The translations under genes were made by a program, and so were the position numbers. Under the pieces are notes generated by a model, which saw only the letters and a list, made by a program, of their open reading frames with translations, searched no databases and had not been told where the DNA came from. 64,000 bases of DNA. It comes from CAWEPK01 sp963835595 (GTDB lineage Bacteria; Desulfobacterota; Syntrophorhabdia; Syntrophorhabdales; WCHB1-27). Numbering within the stretch: position 1 is the stretch's first letter; every line of letters starts with the position of its first letter. Below are positions 41,357 to 49,292 of the stretch, piece after piece. Location: NCBI GenBank assembly GCA_963835595.1, contig CAWIGL010000002.1, positions 1,736,001 through 1,800,000 on the forward strand, given 5' to 3'.

Positions 41357-42973
41357 ATGGGTTTCTCGCGGAAGGCTTACAGGGTTCTGGAGGACATAGT
41401 CGGCAGCGAGCATATATCGAGCGATCCGGTCCTGTGCGAGGGGTACCGCTCCGGCCCCGGCGGGTACGAGAGCGGCTCCGGTTATGAAAGGGTTATGACG
41501 AGGGTCCCGGGGTGCGTCATCCTGCCGAGGACGACCGAACACGTCCAGAAGATCGTGAGGGTCTGCAACCGGTACGGGATCCCCTATGTCCCCTACGCCA
41601 CCGGCTTCTATGGGCCCCGCTCCCATCCGCAGGTGAGAAACGCGTTGATTATCGACCTGAAGAGGATGAACGACGTGGAGATCGACGAGAAGCACCTCTC
41701 CGTCACCGTTGGTCCGGGTATGGTCTACTCGCCCGTGCAGGAAGAGGCCATGAGGCGGGGGATGTACACCTGCGTAGGGGGCGGAGGCGCGCAGGTATCG
41801 ATCATCGCCAATATGCTGAGCTACGGCATGTCTCCGTTGAGCCATCGCATGGGGCTTGCCCAGCGCCGCATCCTGGGGACCGAGCTCGTCCTGCCGGACG
41901 GCGATATCGTGCGCATGGGCTCCCTCGCGGCCGGGGACGACGGGTTTTGGGGGGAGGGCCCAGGCCCGGACCTCAGAGGCATCCTTCGCGGCTTCACCGG
42001 GCTTGGCGGCTGCCTGGGCATCGTGACGAAAATGACGCTGAAGCTCCTCCCCTTCCAGCCGGAGAGGTTGGTGCCCGAGGGGGTGTCGCCGAACACGGGC
42101 CTGAGACTCCCGGAGAAGCGGCTGAAATGGCTTAACGTCCAGATACCGACCAAGGAGGCCCTCGTTCAGGCCATGCACGAGATCGGCGAGGCCGAGATAG
42201 CGGGGGCGGTCACGAAGGTGCCGCTCTTCTGGAGGGCTATCGCCAAGGCCCAATCCAAGGAAGAGTTCTGGGAAATCTGGTCGAAGGAGGGCGAGGAATC
42301 GGTAAAGAATTTCCATATCCTGCGGATCCTCCTCATCGGATACACCTCCGAAGAGCAGATGGCGTACGACGAAAAAGTCCTCATGGACATCATGGGGCCT
42401 CTCGGCGGCAAGGTCCGCGCGACGAAGCCTACCGATGAATCCTGGATAAAGAACGCCGACTCGGCCGGCATGTGGCTTCTGAGCGGCTCCTACATGTCCA
42501 TCGAATACATCGTCGATTCCCTCTCCCACGCGGTAAGCCAGGGCCCCATGCTCGCCGGGGTGAAAAAGCGGTTCGAGAAATGGTTCACCCCGGACTACGG
42601 CGACTCCGGCTGGTTCCAGGGCAGCGACCTAGGGCACCAGGGATACTCGGAGTACCTCGTATACTGGGACCAGGATGAGGACACGACCGGGGTCGATCAT
42701 TTCTATACGGAGACGATAAAGGCGAACATCAAGAACAAGTTCTACTCGGCCCTCCTGGGTCCCTATCAGCCCCTGTTTCTCACGGGCCCGAAATTCGGTC
42801 CGAATTACCACGAGTGGCTCCTGAGGCTGAAGAACGCGTTCGATCCCCACTGGGTCTGCCACCCGCCCGTCCCCCTCGCGCAGGACGCATTCGTGAACCG
42901 GGCGGACTGGATGAAGCCCGTAAAAGACTGGGAAAGCCCCGAGCAGCTCCCTGTGCCGAAATGGGAGACGTGA
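41357..42973 (+). CDS. FAD-binding oxidoreductase, PCMH/VAO type (subunit B)
   Basis: 538 residues, distantly paralogous to subunit A. ATG 41357 follows AAGGAGG; the longer upstream frame overlaps the Fe-S gene and is rejected. FAD domain: GCVILPRTTEHVQKIVRVCN, GPRSHPQVRNALIIDLKRMN, GPGMVYSPVQEEAMRRGM and GLGGCLGIVTKMTLKLLP. The larger cap domain ends LLRLKNAFDPHWVCHPPVP instead of the standard DPxxxxNPG. Two different FAD subunits on one CCG protein is unusual and suggests either a bifunctional or a flavin-coupled complex. Electron acceptor unknown. Confidence 0.82.
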   Translation: MGFSRKAYRVLEDIVGSEHISSDPVLCEGYRSGPGGYESGSGYERVMTRVPGCVILPRTTEHVQKIVRVCNRYGIPYVPYATGFYGPRSHPQVRNALIIDLKRMNDVEIDEKHLSVTVGPGMVYSPVQEEAMRRGMYTCVGGGGAQVSIIANMLSYGMSPLSHRMGLAQRRILGTELVLPDGDIVRMGSLAAGDDGFWGEGPGPDLRGILRGFTGLGGCLGIVTKMTLKLLPFQPERLVPEGVSPNTGLRLPEKRLKWLNVQIPTKEALVQAMHEIGEAEIAGAVTKVPLFWRAIAKAQSKEEFWEIWSKEGEESVKNFHILRILLIGYTSEEQMAYDEKVLMDIMGPLGGKVRATKPTDESWIKNADSAGMWLLSGSYMSIEYIVDSLSHAVSQGPMLAGVKKRFEKWFTPDYGDSGWFQGSDLGHQGYSEYLVYWDQDEDTTGVDHFYTETIKANIKNKFYSALLGPYQPLFLTGPKFGPNYHEWLLRLKNAFDPHWVCHPPVPLAQDAFVNRADWMKPVKDWESPEQLPVPKWET

Positions 42974-43002
42974 CGCACTAACGCGCTTCCCCGCCGCGTC
43001 AC

Positions 43003-43050
43003 GCCGGGCACATGGAAAGCGGATGGAAAATGGTGTAGAATGTGCCCGGC
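43003..43050 (+). promoter_or_regulatory. perfect 11-bp inverted repeat and promoter abutting a start codon
   Basis: GCCGGGCACAT (43003-43013) and ATGTGCCCGGC (43040-43050) are perfect inverted copies 26 bases apart; the right arm ends directly before ATG 43051. Inside and across it are TGGAAA (43013-43018) and TAGAAT (43036-43041) with 17-base spacing, a plausible promoter. The repeat may be an operator embracing the promoter. Confidence 0.45.
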
Positions 43051-43671
43051 ATGTACAGGTTCCTGGCGATCATGGCCGCGGTCCTCGCTTTCTGGGCATG
43101 TCGGGCGGGGGCCGGCGAGAGGGAGTTTGTCGTCACTAAGGTGATCGACGGGAATACGATAGTCCTCGAAAACGGGGACATCGTCCGGTACATGGGCATC
43201 GACGCGCCCCACCTGAAGAAAAGCGAAGGCGGCCCCCAGTTTTATGCACGCGAGGCGGCCAGGTTCAACAAGAGCCTCGTCCTTCTGAAAAAAGTCCGCG
43301 TTGTCCTCGAAGGCGGAAGGAAAGACGCCGAAGGCAGGCTCCTTGCCTATGTTTTTGTGAAGAACACGTTAGTCAACGGGGAGATGGTGAGGCTCGGGTA
43401 CGCCCGCGCCGACCCGCGCCTGCTCGACGAAAGGCACAGGGAGTTGTTCCTGCGGTACGAGAAAGAGGCTGGGGCCAGGTACGCGGGCCTGTGGCAGGAG
43501 AAAAAAGGGGAGACGACCCCCTACTACATCGGGAACAAGCGGACCTACACGTTCCACAGGCCGTCCTGCCCGTTGAGCAACAGGATACCCCAGAGGAACA
43601 GGATCATCTTCAGGGACCGGAGCGATCCCATACGGATAGGGTACGTGCCGTGCAAGGTGTGCAAGCCGTGA
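43051..43671 (+). CDS. secreted thermonuclease-like (SNase) protein with C-terminal Cys-containing domain
   Basis: 206 residues. Signal peptide at 1-21, then a staphylococcal-nuclease-fold domain: VTKVIDGNTIVLENG, RYMGIDAPH, the KDAEGRLLAYVFV segment and LGYARAD. The Ca/catalytic Arg-Glu pattern of active nucleases (RLxGIDAPE, E..R) is only partly kept: IDAPH replaces IDAPE. The C-terminus (RTYTFHRPSCPLSN...CKVCKP) resembles the Ada-type metal-binding motif often added to such nucleases. A GTG at 43042 is an alternative start; neither has a good ribosome site. Confidence 0.8.
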   Translation: MYRFLAIMAAVLAFWACRAGAGEREFVVTKVIDGNTIVLENGDIVRYMGIDAPHLKKSEGGPQFYAREAARFNKSLVLLKKVRVVLEGGRKDAEGRLLAYVFVKNTLVNGEMVRLGYARADPRLLDERHRELFLRYEKEAGARYAGLWQEKKGETTPYYIGNKRTYTFHRPSCPLSNRIPQRNRIIFRDRSDPIRIGYVPCKVCKP

Positions 43672-43683
43672 GCGGGGTTAGCG

Positions 43684-45585
43684 TCAGGCGCCCGTCCTGA
43701 GCACCCTCTTGTCGCCCTTCCTGATCGTCAGCTTAATATCGTCGAGGTATTCGAGCAGCGGGATCATATACTTCCGTGAGAGGCCGAAAACGGCCTTGAA
43801 ATCCATGGGGGACATCTCTTTCCGCAGGCCGAGGCTCTCGGCGACGGTCCCTTTCAGCCCCTCGATGCTCTTCCCGCTGAAGTACATGTCGCCCTTCACC
43901 TTGACGACCTTCCCCTCGTAGGCCAGCTTTCCCATGAGGTCGCGCATGGCGGCCTCGCTCATGCGAAGCTCTCCGGCGAGCTCGCCGAAGGCGGGCGGCG
44001 TAAGGCCCGCAGCATCGAGTATAGAGACGATCTGCGCCCCCAGCTTCTCGACCGACTCGTCGGTCTTCTGCGCTGCGCCCCTGAGCCGCACCCTGTCTTT
44101 CTCGATCTCCGCGGCCCCCTGTTCCGCCGCCTCTTCGAGGGCGGTCTGGAAGACCTGCTGGTCCGTCTCGGGGAGCCTGGTCCTTAGCTCTTCGCGGGAT
44201 ATGCCTATCTTGAGCGGATTTTTTGCATGGAATTCTTTGAGCAGGTCTTCGAGCAGCTTCTTGTAGGCGTCGAACCGCTCCGCCCTGACGACTGTCTTTC
44301 CGACGGCCCTGATCTTCTTATCACGCGCAAGCTCGTCCACTATCGCGTCTACGCCTTCCTTTTTAAGGCCGAGGAGCATCGCCAGGTAATCCCTTCCCAC
44401 GCCCCTGTAGCCGCCTTTCTCGACGTGGTAATCCGCCTTTTGCCGCAGCGAGCCCCGGCGCAAAAGCTCGTAGATCGCGTCGAGGCCGGCCGACAGCCTC
44501 TTGTGCCGGCCGGGCGCTATGTCGAGGACCGTCCCGCCGCCAAGCGTCTGTATGGCATAGGAGCCCCTCATGATGTAGCGGTCGCCGGGAAGGATGACGA
44601 TGGGCTCGAAAAAGGAGAACTGGACGAACGCCTCCTGCCCCGGCTCGAGCTCGGCCCGGTCGAGGAGTATGAGGCGCGCCTCGACCTGCGCTGTGGCGAT
44701 GTGGAAGCGGAGTATCGTGTTGTTCTTGATGGGCTTGAAGGGGAGCTTAAGGTAGCGCAGCGTGGCGTCGATGCGGCTCGTCAGGAGCAGCGTCCCCGGC
44801 CGTCCCACGATCGTGCCCCTCTCTATCTCCTGCTTCTCGACGCCCTGGAGGTTGAGGGCAACACGCTGGCCCGCCCCTGCCTCCTTTACCTCTTCGTGGT
44901 ACGCCTGGACCGTCCTGATCCGGGCGCTCTTCCCGGACGGGTAGATCTCTACCTCCTCGCCCGGATGGACGCTGCCTGAGATGCAGGTGCCGGTGACGAT
45001 GGTGCCGAAGCCCTTTATCGTAAAGACCCTGTCCACGGGCAGCCGGAAGATGCCTTCCCTCGACCTCCCGTCTATCTCGGTCGCCTTGCGCCTTATCTCC
45101 TCCCTGAGCAGGTCGATGTTCTCGCCCGTAGTCGAAGAGACCGGGATGATGGGGGCGCCCTCCAGGAACCTCCCCTTCACCATGTCCTTGACCTCTTCGA
45201 CGACGAGATCGACCATCTCCGCGTCGACGAGGTCCTTCTTCGTTATCGCGATGATGCCCCTCTCGACGCCGAGGAGCTCGCATATGTCCATGTGCTCCCT
45301 GGTCTGGGGCATTATCGATTCGTCGGCTGCGACGACGAAGAGCACCATGTCTATGCCCCATGCCCCCGCCACCATGTGCCTTACGAAGCGTTCGTGGCCG
45401 GGCACATCAACGATGCCGACGAGGATGTCGTCCCCGAAGCGGTAGTAAGCGAAGCCGAGCTCTATCGTGATGCCCCGCTCTTTCTCTTCCTTGAGCCTGT
45501 CGCAGTCGATGCCTGTCAGCGCCTTTATGAGGGCAGTCTTGCCGTGGTCGATGTGACCCGCCGTCCCTATGACGACCTTCTTCAT
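43684..45585 (-). CDS. selB: selenocysteine-specific elongation factor SelB
   Basis: 633 residues, full length. GTPase domain with G1 GTAGHIDHGKTALIKALTG (in two parts), G3 DVPGHERFV and G4 TKKDLVD; two beta-barrel domains; and C-terminal winged-helix repeats (~380-633) that bind the SECIS hairpin of the mRNA. It delivers Sec-tRNA to UGA codons, so this organism makes selenoproteins. No selA, selC or selD was seen in the window. A -10-like TATAGT lies about 20 bases before the ATG on the minus strand, giving a very short leader. Confidence 0.95.
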   Translation of the reverse strand: MKKVVIGTAGHIDHGKTALIKALTGIDCDRLKEEKERGITIELGFAYYRFGDDILVGIVDVPGHERFVRHMVAGAWGIDMVLFVVAADESIMPQTREHMDICELLGVERGIIAITKKDLVDAEMVDLVVEEVKDMVKGRFLEGAPIIPVSSTTGENIDLLREEIRRKATEIDGRSREGIFRLPVDRVFTIKGFGTIVTGTCISGSVHPGEEVEIYPSGKSARIRTVQAYHEEVKEAGAGQRVALNLQGVEKQEIERGTIVGRPGTLLLTSRIDATLRYLKLPFKPIKNNTILRFHIATAQVEARLILLDRAELEPGQEAFVQFSFFEPIVILPGDRYIMRGSYAIQTLGGGTVLDIAPGRHKRLSAGLDAIYELLRRGSLRQKADYHVEKGGYRGVGRDYLAMLLGLKKEGVDAIVDELARDKKIRAVGKTVVRAERFDAYKKLLEDLLKEFHAKNPLKIGISREELRTRLPETDQQVFQTALEEAAEQGAAEIEKDRVRLRGAAQKTDESVEKLGAQIVSILDAAGLTPPAFGELAGELRMSEAAMRDLMGKLAYEGKVVKVKGDMYFSGKSIEGLKGTVAESLGLRKEMSPMDFKAVFGLSRKYMIPLLEYLDDIKLTIRKGDKRVLRTGA

Positions 45586-45640
45586 GGCTAAAATGATACT
45601 ATATGGGGCGGAAAAGTGAAAGCGCCCGGGCGGGGATGGG

Positions 45641-45762
45641 GGCCGGGATCTTTTTCCGCATAGCTTTGTCGTCGTGTTCGTTGCGCGTCCTCACATACAC
45701 AAAAAGTATGCTGCGGCGCGCGCCTCCACGACTTCGCGCTCTGCGAAAAAATCTCTCCGGCC
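45641..45762. repeat. 122-bp palindromic element (REP/MITE-like)
   Basis: Outer arms at 45641-45664 and 45738-45762 are inverted copies (GGCCGG-GATCTTTTTC-GCA-AGC pattern) with a few mismatches. Inner segments also pair: GTCGT with ACGAC, GCGCG with CGCGC, and CATAC with GTATG around an ACAAAAA loop. The whole can fold as one long hairpin. The rest of the 45586-46022 gap holds a 64-codon open frame at 45819-46013 that I do not regard as a gene, and a promoter. Confidence 0.55.
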
Positions 45763-45963
45763 ACCTTTAGAAGATACCGAATAGCATCGCGAGGTATGCA
45801 CGATCCACGTGCCGTCCTATGATTGAAAGTCTCACAATAGAACCGATCTCACCATATCCCAATTATTACCGGGCGACTACCGACGCAGGGATATGTTGTC
45901 CGAATGGGCCCGGCCTTACGCGGATAAAATATCCCTTGAAAATCGATTCCGATGCACATATAC

Positions 45964-45992
45964 TTGTCACGCCTTGGAAAAAAGTCTATACA
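45964..45992 (+). promoter_or_regulatory. promoter of the D,D-carboxypeptidase operon
   Basis: TTGTCA (45964-45969) and TATACA (45987-45992) with a 17-base spacer, about 30 bases before the ATG at 46023. Confidence 0.55.
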
Positions 45993-46022
45993 ACCTCGAA
46001 AAGGGTTGCTTAAGGCGGCGAT

Positions 46023-47015
46023 ATGATATATAAAGGAATTATGAAGGCGCTTGTTATTATCCTCTGCCTGTTATGCCCTCTCTGCGCGCTCGCTGCGGAC
46101 TTCCCGGAGATTACGGCCGATGCCTACCTGCTCGTGGAGAAGGATACCTTCGCAGTCATAGCGGGCAAGAACTACCACACCCCGTTGCCGCCGGCCAGCA
46201 CCACGAAGGTGATGACGACCGTGCTCGCGCTGGAGAGGCTCGAAGAGGACGACGCCATCGTGCCCACGAGAAACGTCCTCTCCCTTCCGGCCTCGAAGCT
46301 GAGCCTTGTCCCGGGCCGGTCTTACAGGGCGATAGACCTCATCACCGGCGCCATGGTCGAGTCGGCGAACGACGCGGCGTACTCCCTGGCTGTAGGCATA
46401 GCGGGGAGCGAGGAGCGCTTCGCAGAGATGATGAACGAGAAGGCGCGCGAGATAGGCGCGCTGGAGAGCAATTTCGAGAACGCCTCCGGGCTTTACGCGC
46501 CGGGCCATGTCGCATCGGCCTACGACCTCGCCCTTATCTTCCGCTATGCCCTTGAGAAGAAGAGGTTCGAGGAGATCGTAGGGACGAAATACTTCCTGTT
46601 CAAAAACGGCAGGGCGGACGTAAGATATATGAACCACAACCGCTTCCTCTTCTGCTTCGCGCCGTCCATAGGCGGCAAGACGGGCTTTACCCACGCGTCG
46701 AAGCACTGCTACGTAGGGGCCTTCGAGAAAGACGGGCGGGTCTACATCCTCTCTATACTGGGGAGCAGGAACCTGTGGGGAGACGCCACCGAGATCCTCC
46801 AGCAGATATACACCGATGTGCCGAGCCAGAAAGAGATGTCCCTGGTGAAGGCGAGCAACGTGGTGTTGTCGGGCTACGACCTGCGGAACGCGCGAAAGAT
46901 CAAGCTCTCCTCTTACAAGTTCAGGAAAGAAGTCAGTAAAGAGAAGAAATTCAAAGAAAAAAAGAAGCTCAGAAAGGCGAAGAAAAGGAAACGTCTGAAA
47001 TTTAGACGGGCTTGA
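46023..47015 (+). CDS. D-alanyl-D-alanine carboxypeptidase (S11, DacA/PBP5-like)
   Basis: 330 residues with a signal peptide (ALVIILCLLCPLCALAA). Penicillin-binding motifs are complete: PASTTKVMTT (SxxK, ~54-63), ESANDAA (SxN) and GGKTGFTH (KTG). It trims the terminal D-Ala of peptidoglycan pentapeptides. The usual C-terminal membrane-anchoring amphipathic helix is replaced by a very Lys/Arg-rich tail of about 40 residues, which may bind membrane or wall polymers. ATG 46041 is an alternative start. The next gene's ATG shares a base with the stop (TGATG). Confidence 0.9.
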   Translation: MIYKGIMKALVIILCLLCPLCALAADFPEITADAYLLVEKDTFAVIAGKNYHTPLPPASTTKVMTTVLALERLEEDDAIVPTRNVLSLPASKLSLVPGRSYRAIDLITGAMVESANDAAYSLAVGIAGSEERFAEMMNEKAREIGALESNFENASGLYAPGHVASAYDLALIFRYALEKKRFEEIVGTKYFLFKNGRADVRYMNHNRFLFCFAPSIGGKTGFTHASKHCYVGAFEKDGRVYILSILGSRNLWGDATEILQQIYTDVPSQKEMSLVKASNVVLSGYDLRNARKIKLSSYKFRKEVSKEKKFKEKKKLRKAKKRKRLKFRRA

Positions 47016-48361
47016 TGAAGTTTAGGCGGATTACAGCGCTTTTTATTCTCCTCTGCTTTCTCCCCCTCCCCGCACGGGCGACGATAACCCTCGACGAGGA
47101 AAGCAAGTACGGCAGGCAGATCTTCCTACAGATCGCGCGGGGCGCCAGGCTCTATTCCGACCCGTACGCGTCGATCGAGATGGCGATCGTCAAGAAGAGG
47201 CTGGAGGACGTCGCCGACCTGCCTTTCCACATAAAGTTCAGCATCATCGATACGCCTGAGCTTAACGCCTTTGCGACCATCGGCGGCTATGTCTACATGA
47301 CGACGGGCATCCTGGAGCAGGCGGACAAGGAGGAAGAGATCGCGGGCATTCTGGGCCACGAGTTCACCCACATCGGGAGACGCCACGTCGCGAAAGCCAT
47401 CGAAAAGGAAACGGCCCTCAACGTCGTGTCGGTTGCGACGATGCTCCTCGGCCTGCTCATACCCAACCCCGCTGCAAAAGCGGCCATAGTGACGGGCAGC
47501 ATGGGGGCAGGCCAGATGGTCGCCCTGAAATATACGAGGGAAGCCGAGGAAGAGGCCGACAAGTACGGGGTGGGCATCACGGAGAAGGCGGGCTACAACG
47601 GATTCGGCAGCGCGGAGTTCCTGAAAAAGCTGGCGAGCACCGAACCCGAGAAGATCATCCCCCAATATCTGCTTACCCACCCGTACTCCGATGTCCGCGT
47701 CGAGAGGATACGGCAGCTTGCGAGCCCCATGAAGACGAGGGTCGATGTCTCGCTCTTCCCTTTTATGGTGGCGAGGCTCCATATCATCGGAAAGCCCGTG
47801 GGCACGCAAAACGAGGAAATATGGCTCAAGAAATACCAGAAAGAGCCGGATGACCCGGTCAGCGCCTACGGGGCTGCCCTCGTCTATTCCCTGAAGGGCG
47901 ATACGGACAAGGCCGTGGCGCTGGCGAAGACCATCAACTCCCCTCATGCGCCCCTTTTTGTGGGCGAGTTCCTGGTTACGGGCCGCCGGTTTAACGAGGC
48001 GATCGAGGTATTGCAGAATGATACCCACCCCGTGGCCAGGTATTATCTCGCAAAGGCATACGAGGGGCGGGGCGACCTGCTCATGGCCGGGAAGACGTTC
48101 GCCGAGCTCGTCCCCTACGGGGAGACCTTCCCCGAGGCCTATCAGAAGCTGGGGATGGTCCTCGGAAGGCAGGGCAACCAGGCCGGGGGTTTCGAATACC
48201 TGGGCCGCTACTATTACGAGACTGGCAGGTACCAGCAGGCGAAGATCAACCTGGAGAAGGCGGTTGTAAGGTACGGCATAAACTCCCCTGAAGCGGAGGA
48301 TTTACTGAGGCTCCTCGACCTCATGAGGCCGCCCGGGGAAAAGAAGCCCGGCAGGAGCTAG
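47015..48361 (+). CDS. M48-family metalloprotease with TPR domain (BepA-like)
   Basis: 448 residues. Signal peptide (ITALFILLCFLPLPARA), then an M48 zinc protease domain with HEFTHIGRRH (HExxH variant HEFTH, ~125-134) and the third ligand in AEEEADKYGV. TPR-like helical repeats fill residues ~270-430 (YGAALVYSLKGDTDKA; YYLAKAYEGRGDLLMA; YYETGRYQQAKINLEKA). BepA/YfgC-type proteases supervise outer-membrane protein assembly in the periplasm. Translationally coupled to the carboxypeptidase. Its 3' end overlaps the convergent glycosyltransferase by 60 bases. Confidence 0.9.
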   Translation: MKFRRITALFILLCFLPLPARATITLDEESKYGRQIFLQIARGARLYSDPYASIEMAIVKKRLEDVADLPFHIKFSIIDTPELNAFATIGGYVYMTTGILEQADKEEEIAGILGHEFTHIGRRHVAKAIEKETALNVVSVATMLLGLLIPNPAAKAAIVTGSMGAGQMVALKYTREAEEEADKYGVGITEKAGYNGFGSAEFLKKLASTEPEKIIPQYLLTHPYSDVRVERIRQLASPMKTRVDVSLFPFMVARLHIIGKPVGTQNEEIWLKKYQKEPDDPVSAYGAALVYSLKGDTDKAVALAKTINSPHAPLFVGEFLVTGRRFNEAIEVLQNDTHPVARYYLAKAYEGRGDLLMAGKTFAELVPYGETFPEAYQKLGMVLGRQGNQAGGFEYLGRYYYETGRYQQAKINLEKAVVRYGINSPEAEDLLRLLDLMRPPGEKKPGRS

Positions 48362-49195
48362 CGGCCGTTCCTGGCGGTCGAGGGCCGAGGCCGCCAGCAG
48401 GGCAACCTTTTCCGCGCCCGGCGCGTCCCCATCACACTTAAGGACCTTTCCGGCCGCCGGCCGCCAAACGTCGGGGTCCGCATCGAAAAAAAGCGTGACC
48501 GGGTACATGCCGCACCTGGCTGCGAAATGGGCCATGCCGGAGTCGCTGGAAAGGAAAATGCCGCCGGAAGAGAAGAAGTCCGCGATATCCGAAAGGCGCT
48601 CAAAGACGCGCGCGGGCACGCCGTCCGGCAGGCTCAAGCCCGGCTGAGCCATCAGCGTTGCCTCGATGCCCCGCGCATTCAGCAGCCCCCAAACCTCCGC
48701 GAACCTTTCGGCAGGCCATTTCCTTTTCTTATAGGCCCTCTCTGCGTAAACGACTACGCGCCCCCCCGCCTTCGCCCGCATTGCCTTCTTTGCGGGCGAT
48801 ATCCCGTACGCGGCGAGCTGCCCGAGCTGGTAGTCCTCCACGCGGACGGCCTGCCCCTCCGGGTACATGTCTATGAACATCACCTCGGAGGCAAGCCCCG
48901 CGATGCGCCCCCGGAACGCGCCCGACCTGTCCTTGCCGATGAAGACGACCCGCCGCAGCGGCGGACCGGAAAGCCCGTCCGAGAAGAGACAGGCCCACTT
49001 CCTGCCGCCGATCGATTCGACAATAGTGAAATATTCCCTGAAAGCCTCCAGCACGGGCCTGTTCCCCACCGCGTGAAGCCTGCCGCCGAAATGCGTTGTC
49101 ACCGAAAGAATGGTCGATTCCGACAGACAGACATCCCCCAGCCCGCCCATGTGGACGAACAAGCCGACGCTTTCCTTTGACGCCTCATCCGCCAT
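48302..49195 (-). CDS. glycosyltransferase family 9 (heptosyltransferase-like)
   Basis: 297 residues from ATG 49195. Seen: N-terminal GLFVHMGGLGDVCLSESTI (nucleotide-sugar fold start), RVVVYAERAYKKRKWPAERFAEV (acceptor/donor loop like the PGASxxxKxWP motif of WaaF) and the C-terminal donor signature FLSSDSGMAHFAARCG. Such enzymes add heptose or related sugars to the lipopolysaccharide core. Longer frames start at 49216 or further upstream; none has a good ribosome site. Its 3' end overlaps the M48 gene on the other strand. Confidence 0.82.
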   Translation of the reverse strand: MADEASKESVGLFVHMGGLGDVCLSESTILSVTTHFGGRLHAVGNRPVLEAFREYFTIVESIGGRKWACLFSDGLSGPPLRRVVFIGKDRSGAFRGRIAGLASEVMFIDMYPEGQAVRVEDYQLGQLAAYGISPAKKAMRAKAGGRVVVYAERAYKKRKWPAERFAEVWGLLNARGIEATLMAQPGLSLPDGVPARVFERLSDIADFFSSGGIFLSSDSGMAHFAARCGMYPVTLFFDADPDVWRPAAGKVLKCDGDAPGAEKVALLAASALDRQERPLAPAGLLFPGRPHEVEEPQ

Positions 49196-49255
49196 CCAAA
49201 TCAGTATAGTTGGCATGACGGCAGGCGTCAACCTTCGGGCGACCAATGGCCCGTT

Positions 49256-49284
49256 TTGACAACGCTTCTCGCCGGCGTTAGAAT
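49256..49284 (+). promoter_or_regulatory. uvrB promoter with very short leader
   Basis: TTGACA (49256-49261), 17-base spacer, TAGAAT (49279-49284). The start codon is at 49293, so a transcript beginning 6-7 bases after the -10 box would have almost no leader. No LexA-type box was recognised. Confidence 0.65.
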
Positions 49285-49292
49285 ATTTTGCT

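Noticed and set aside
45819..46013. 64-codon open frame upstream of the D,D-carboxypeptidase gene
   Set aside because: No ribosome site, no family resemblance, and the carboxypeptidase promoter lies inside its 3' end.
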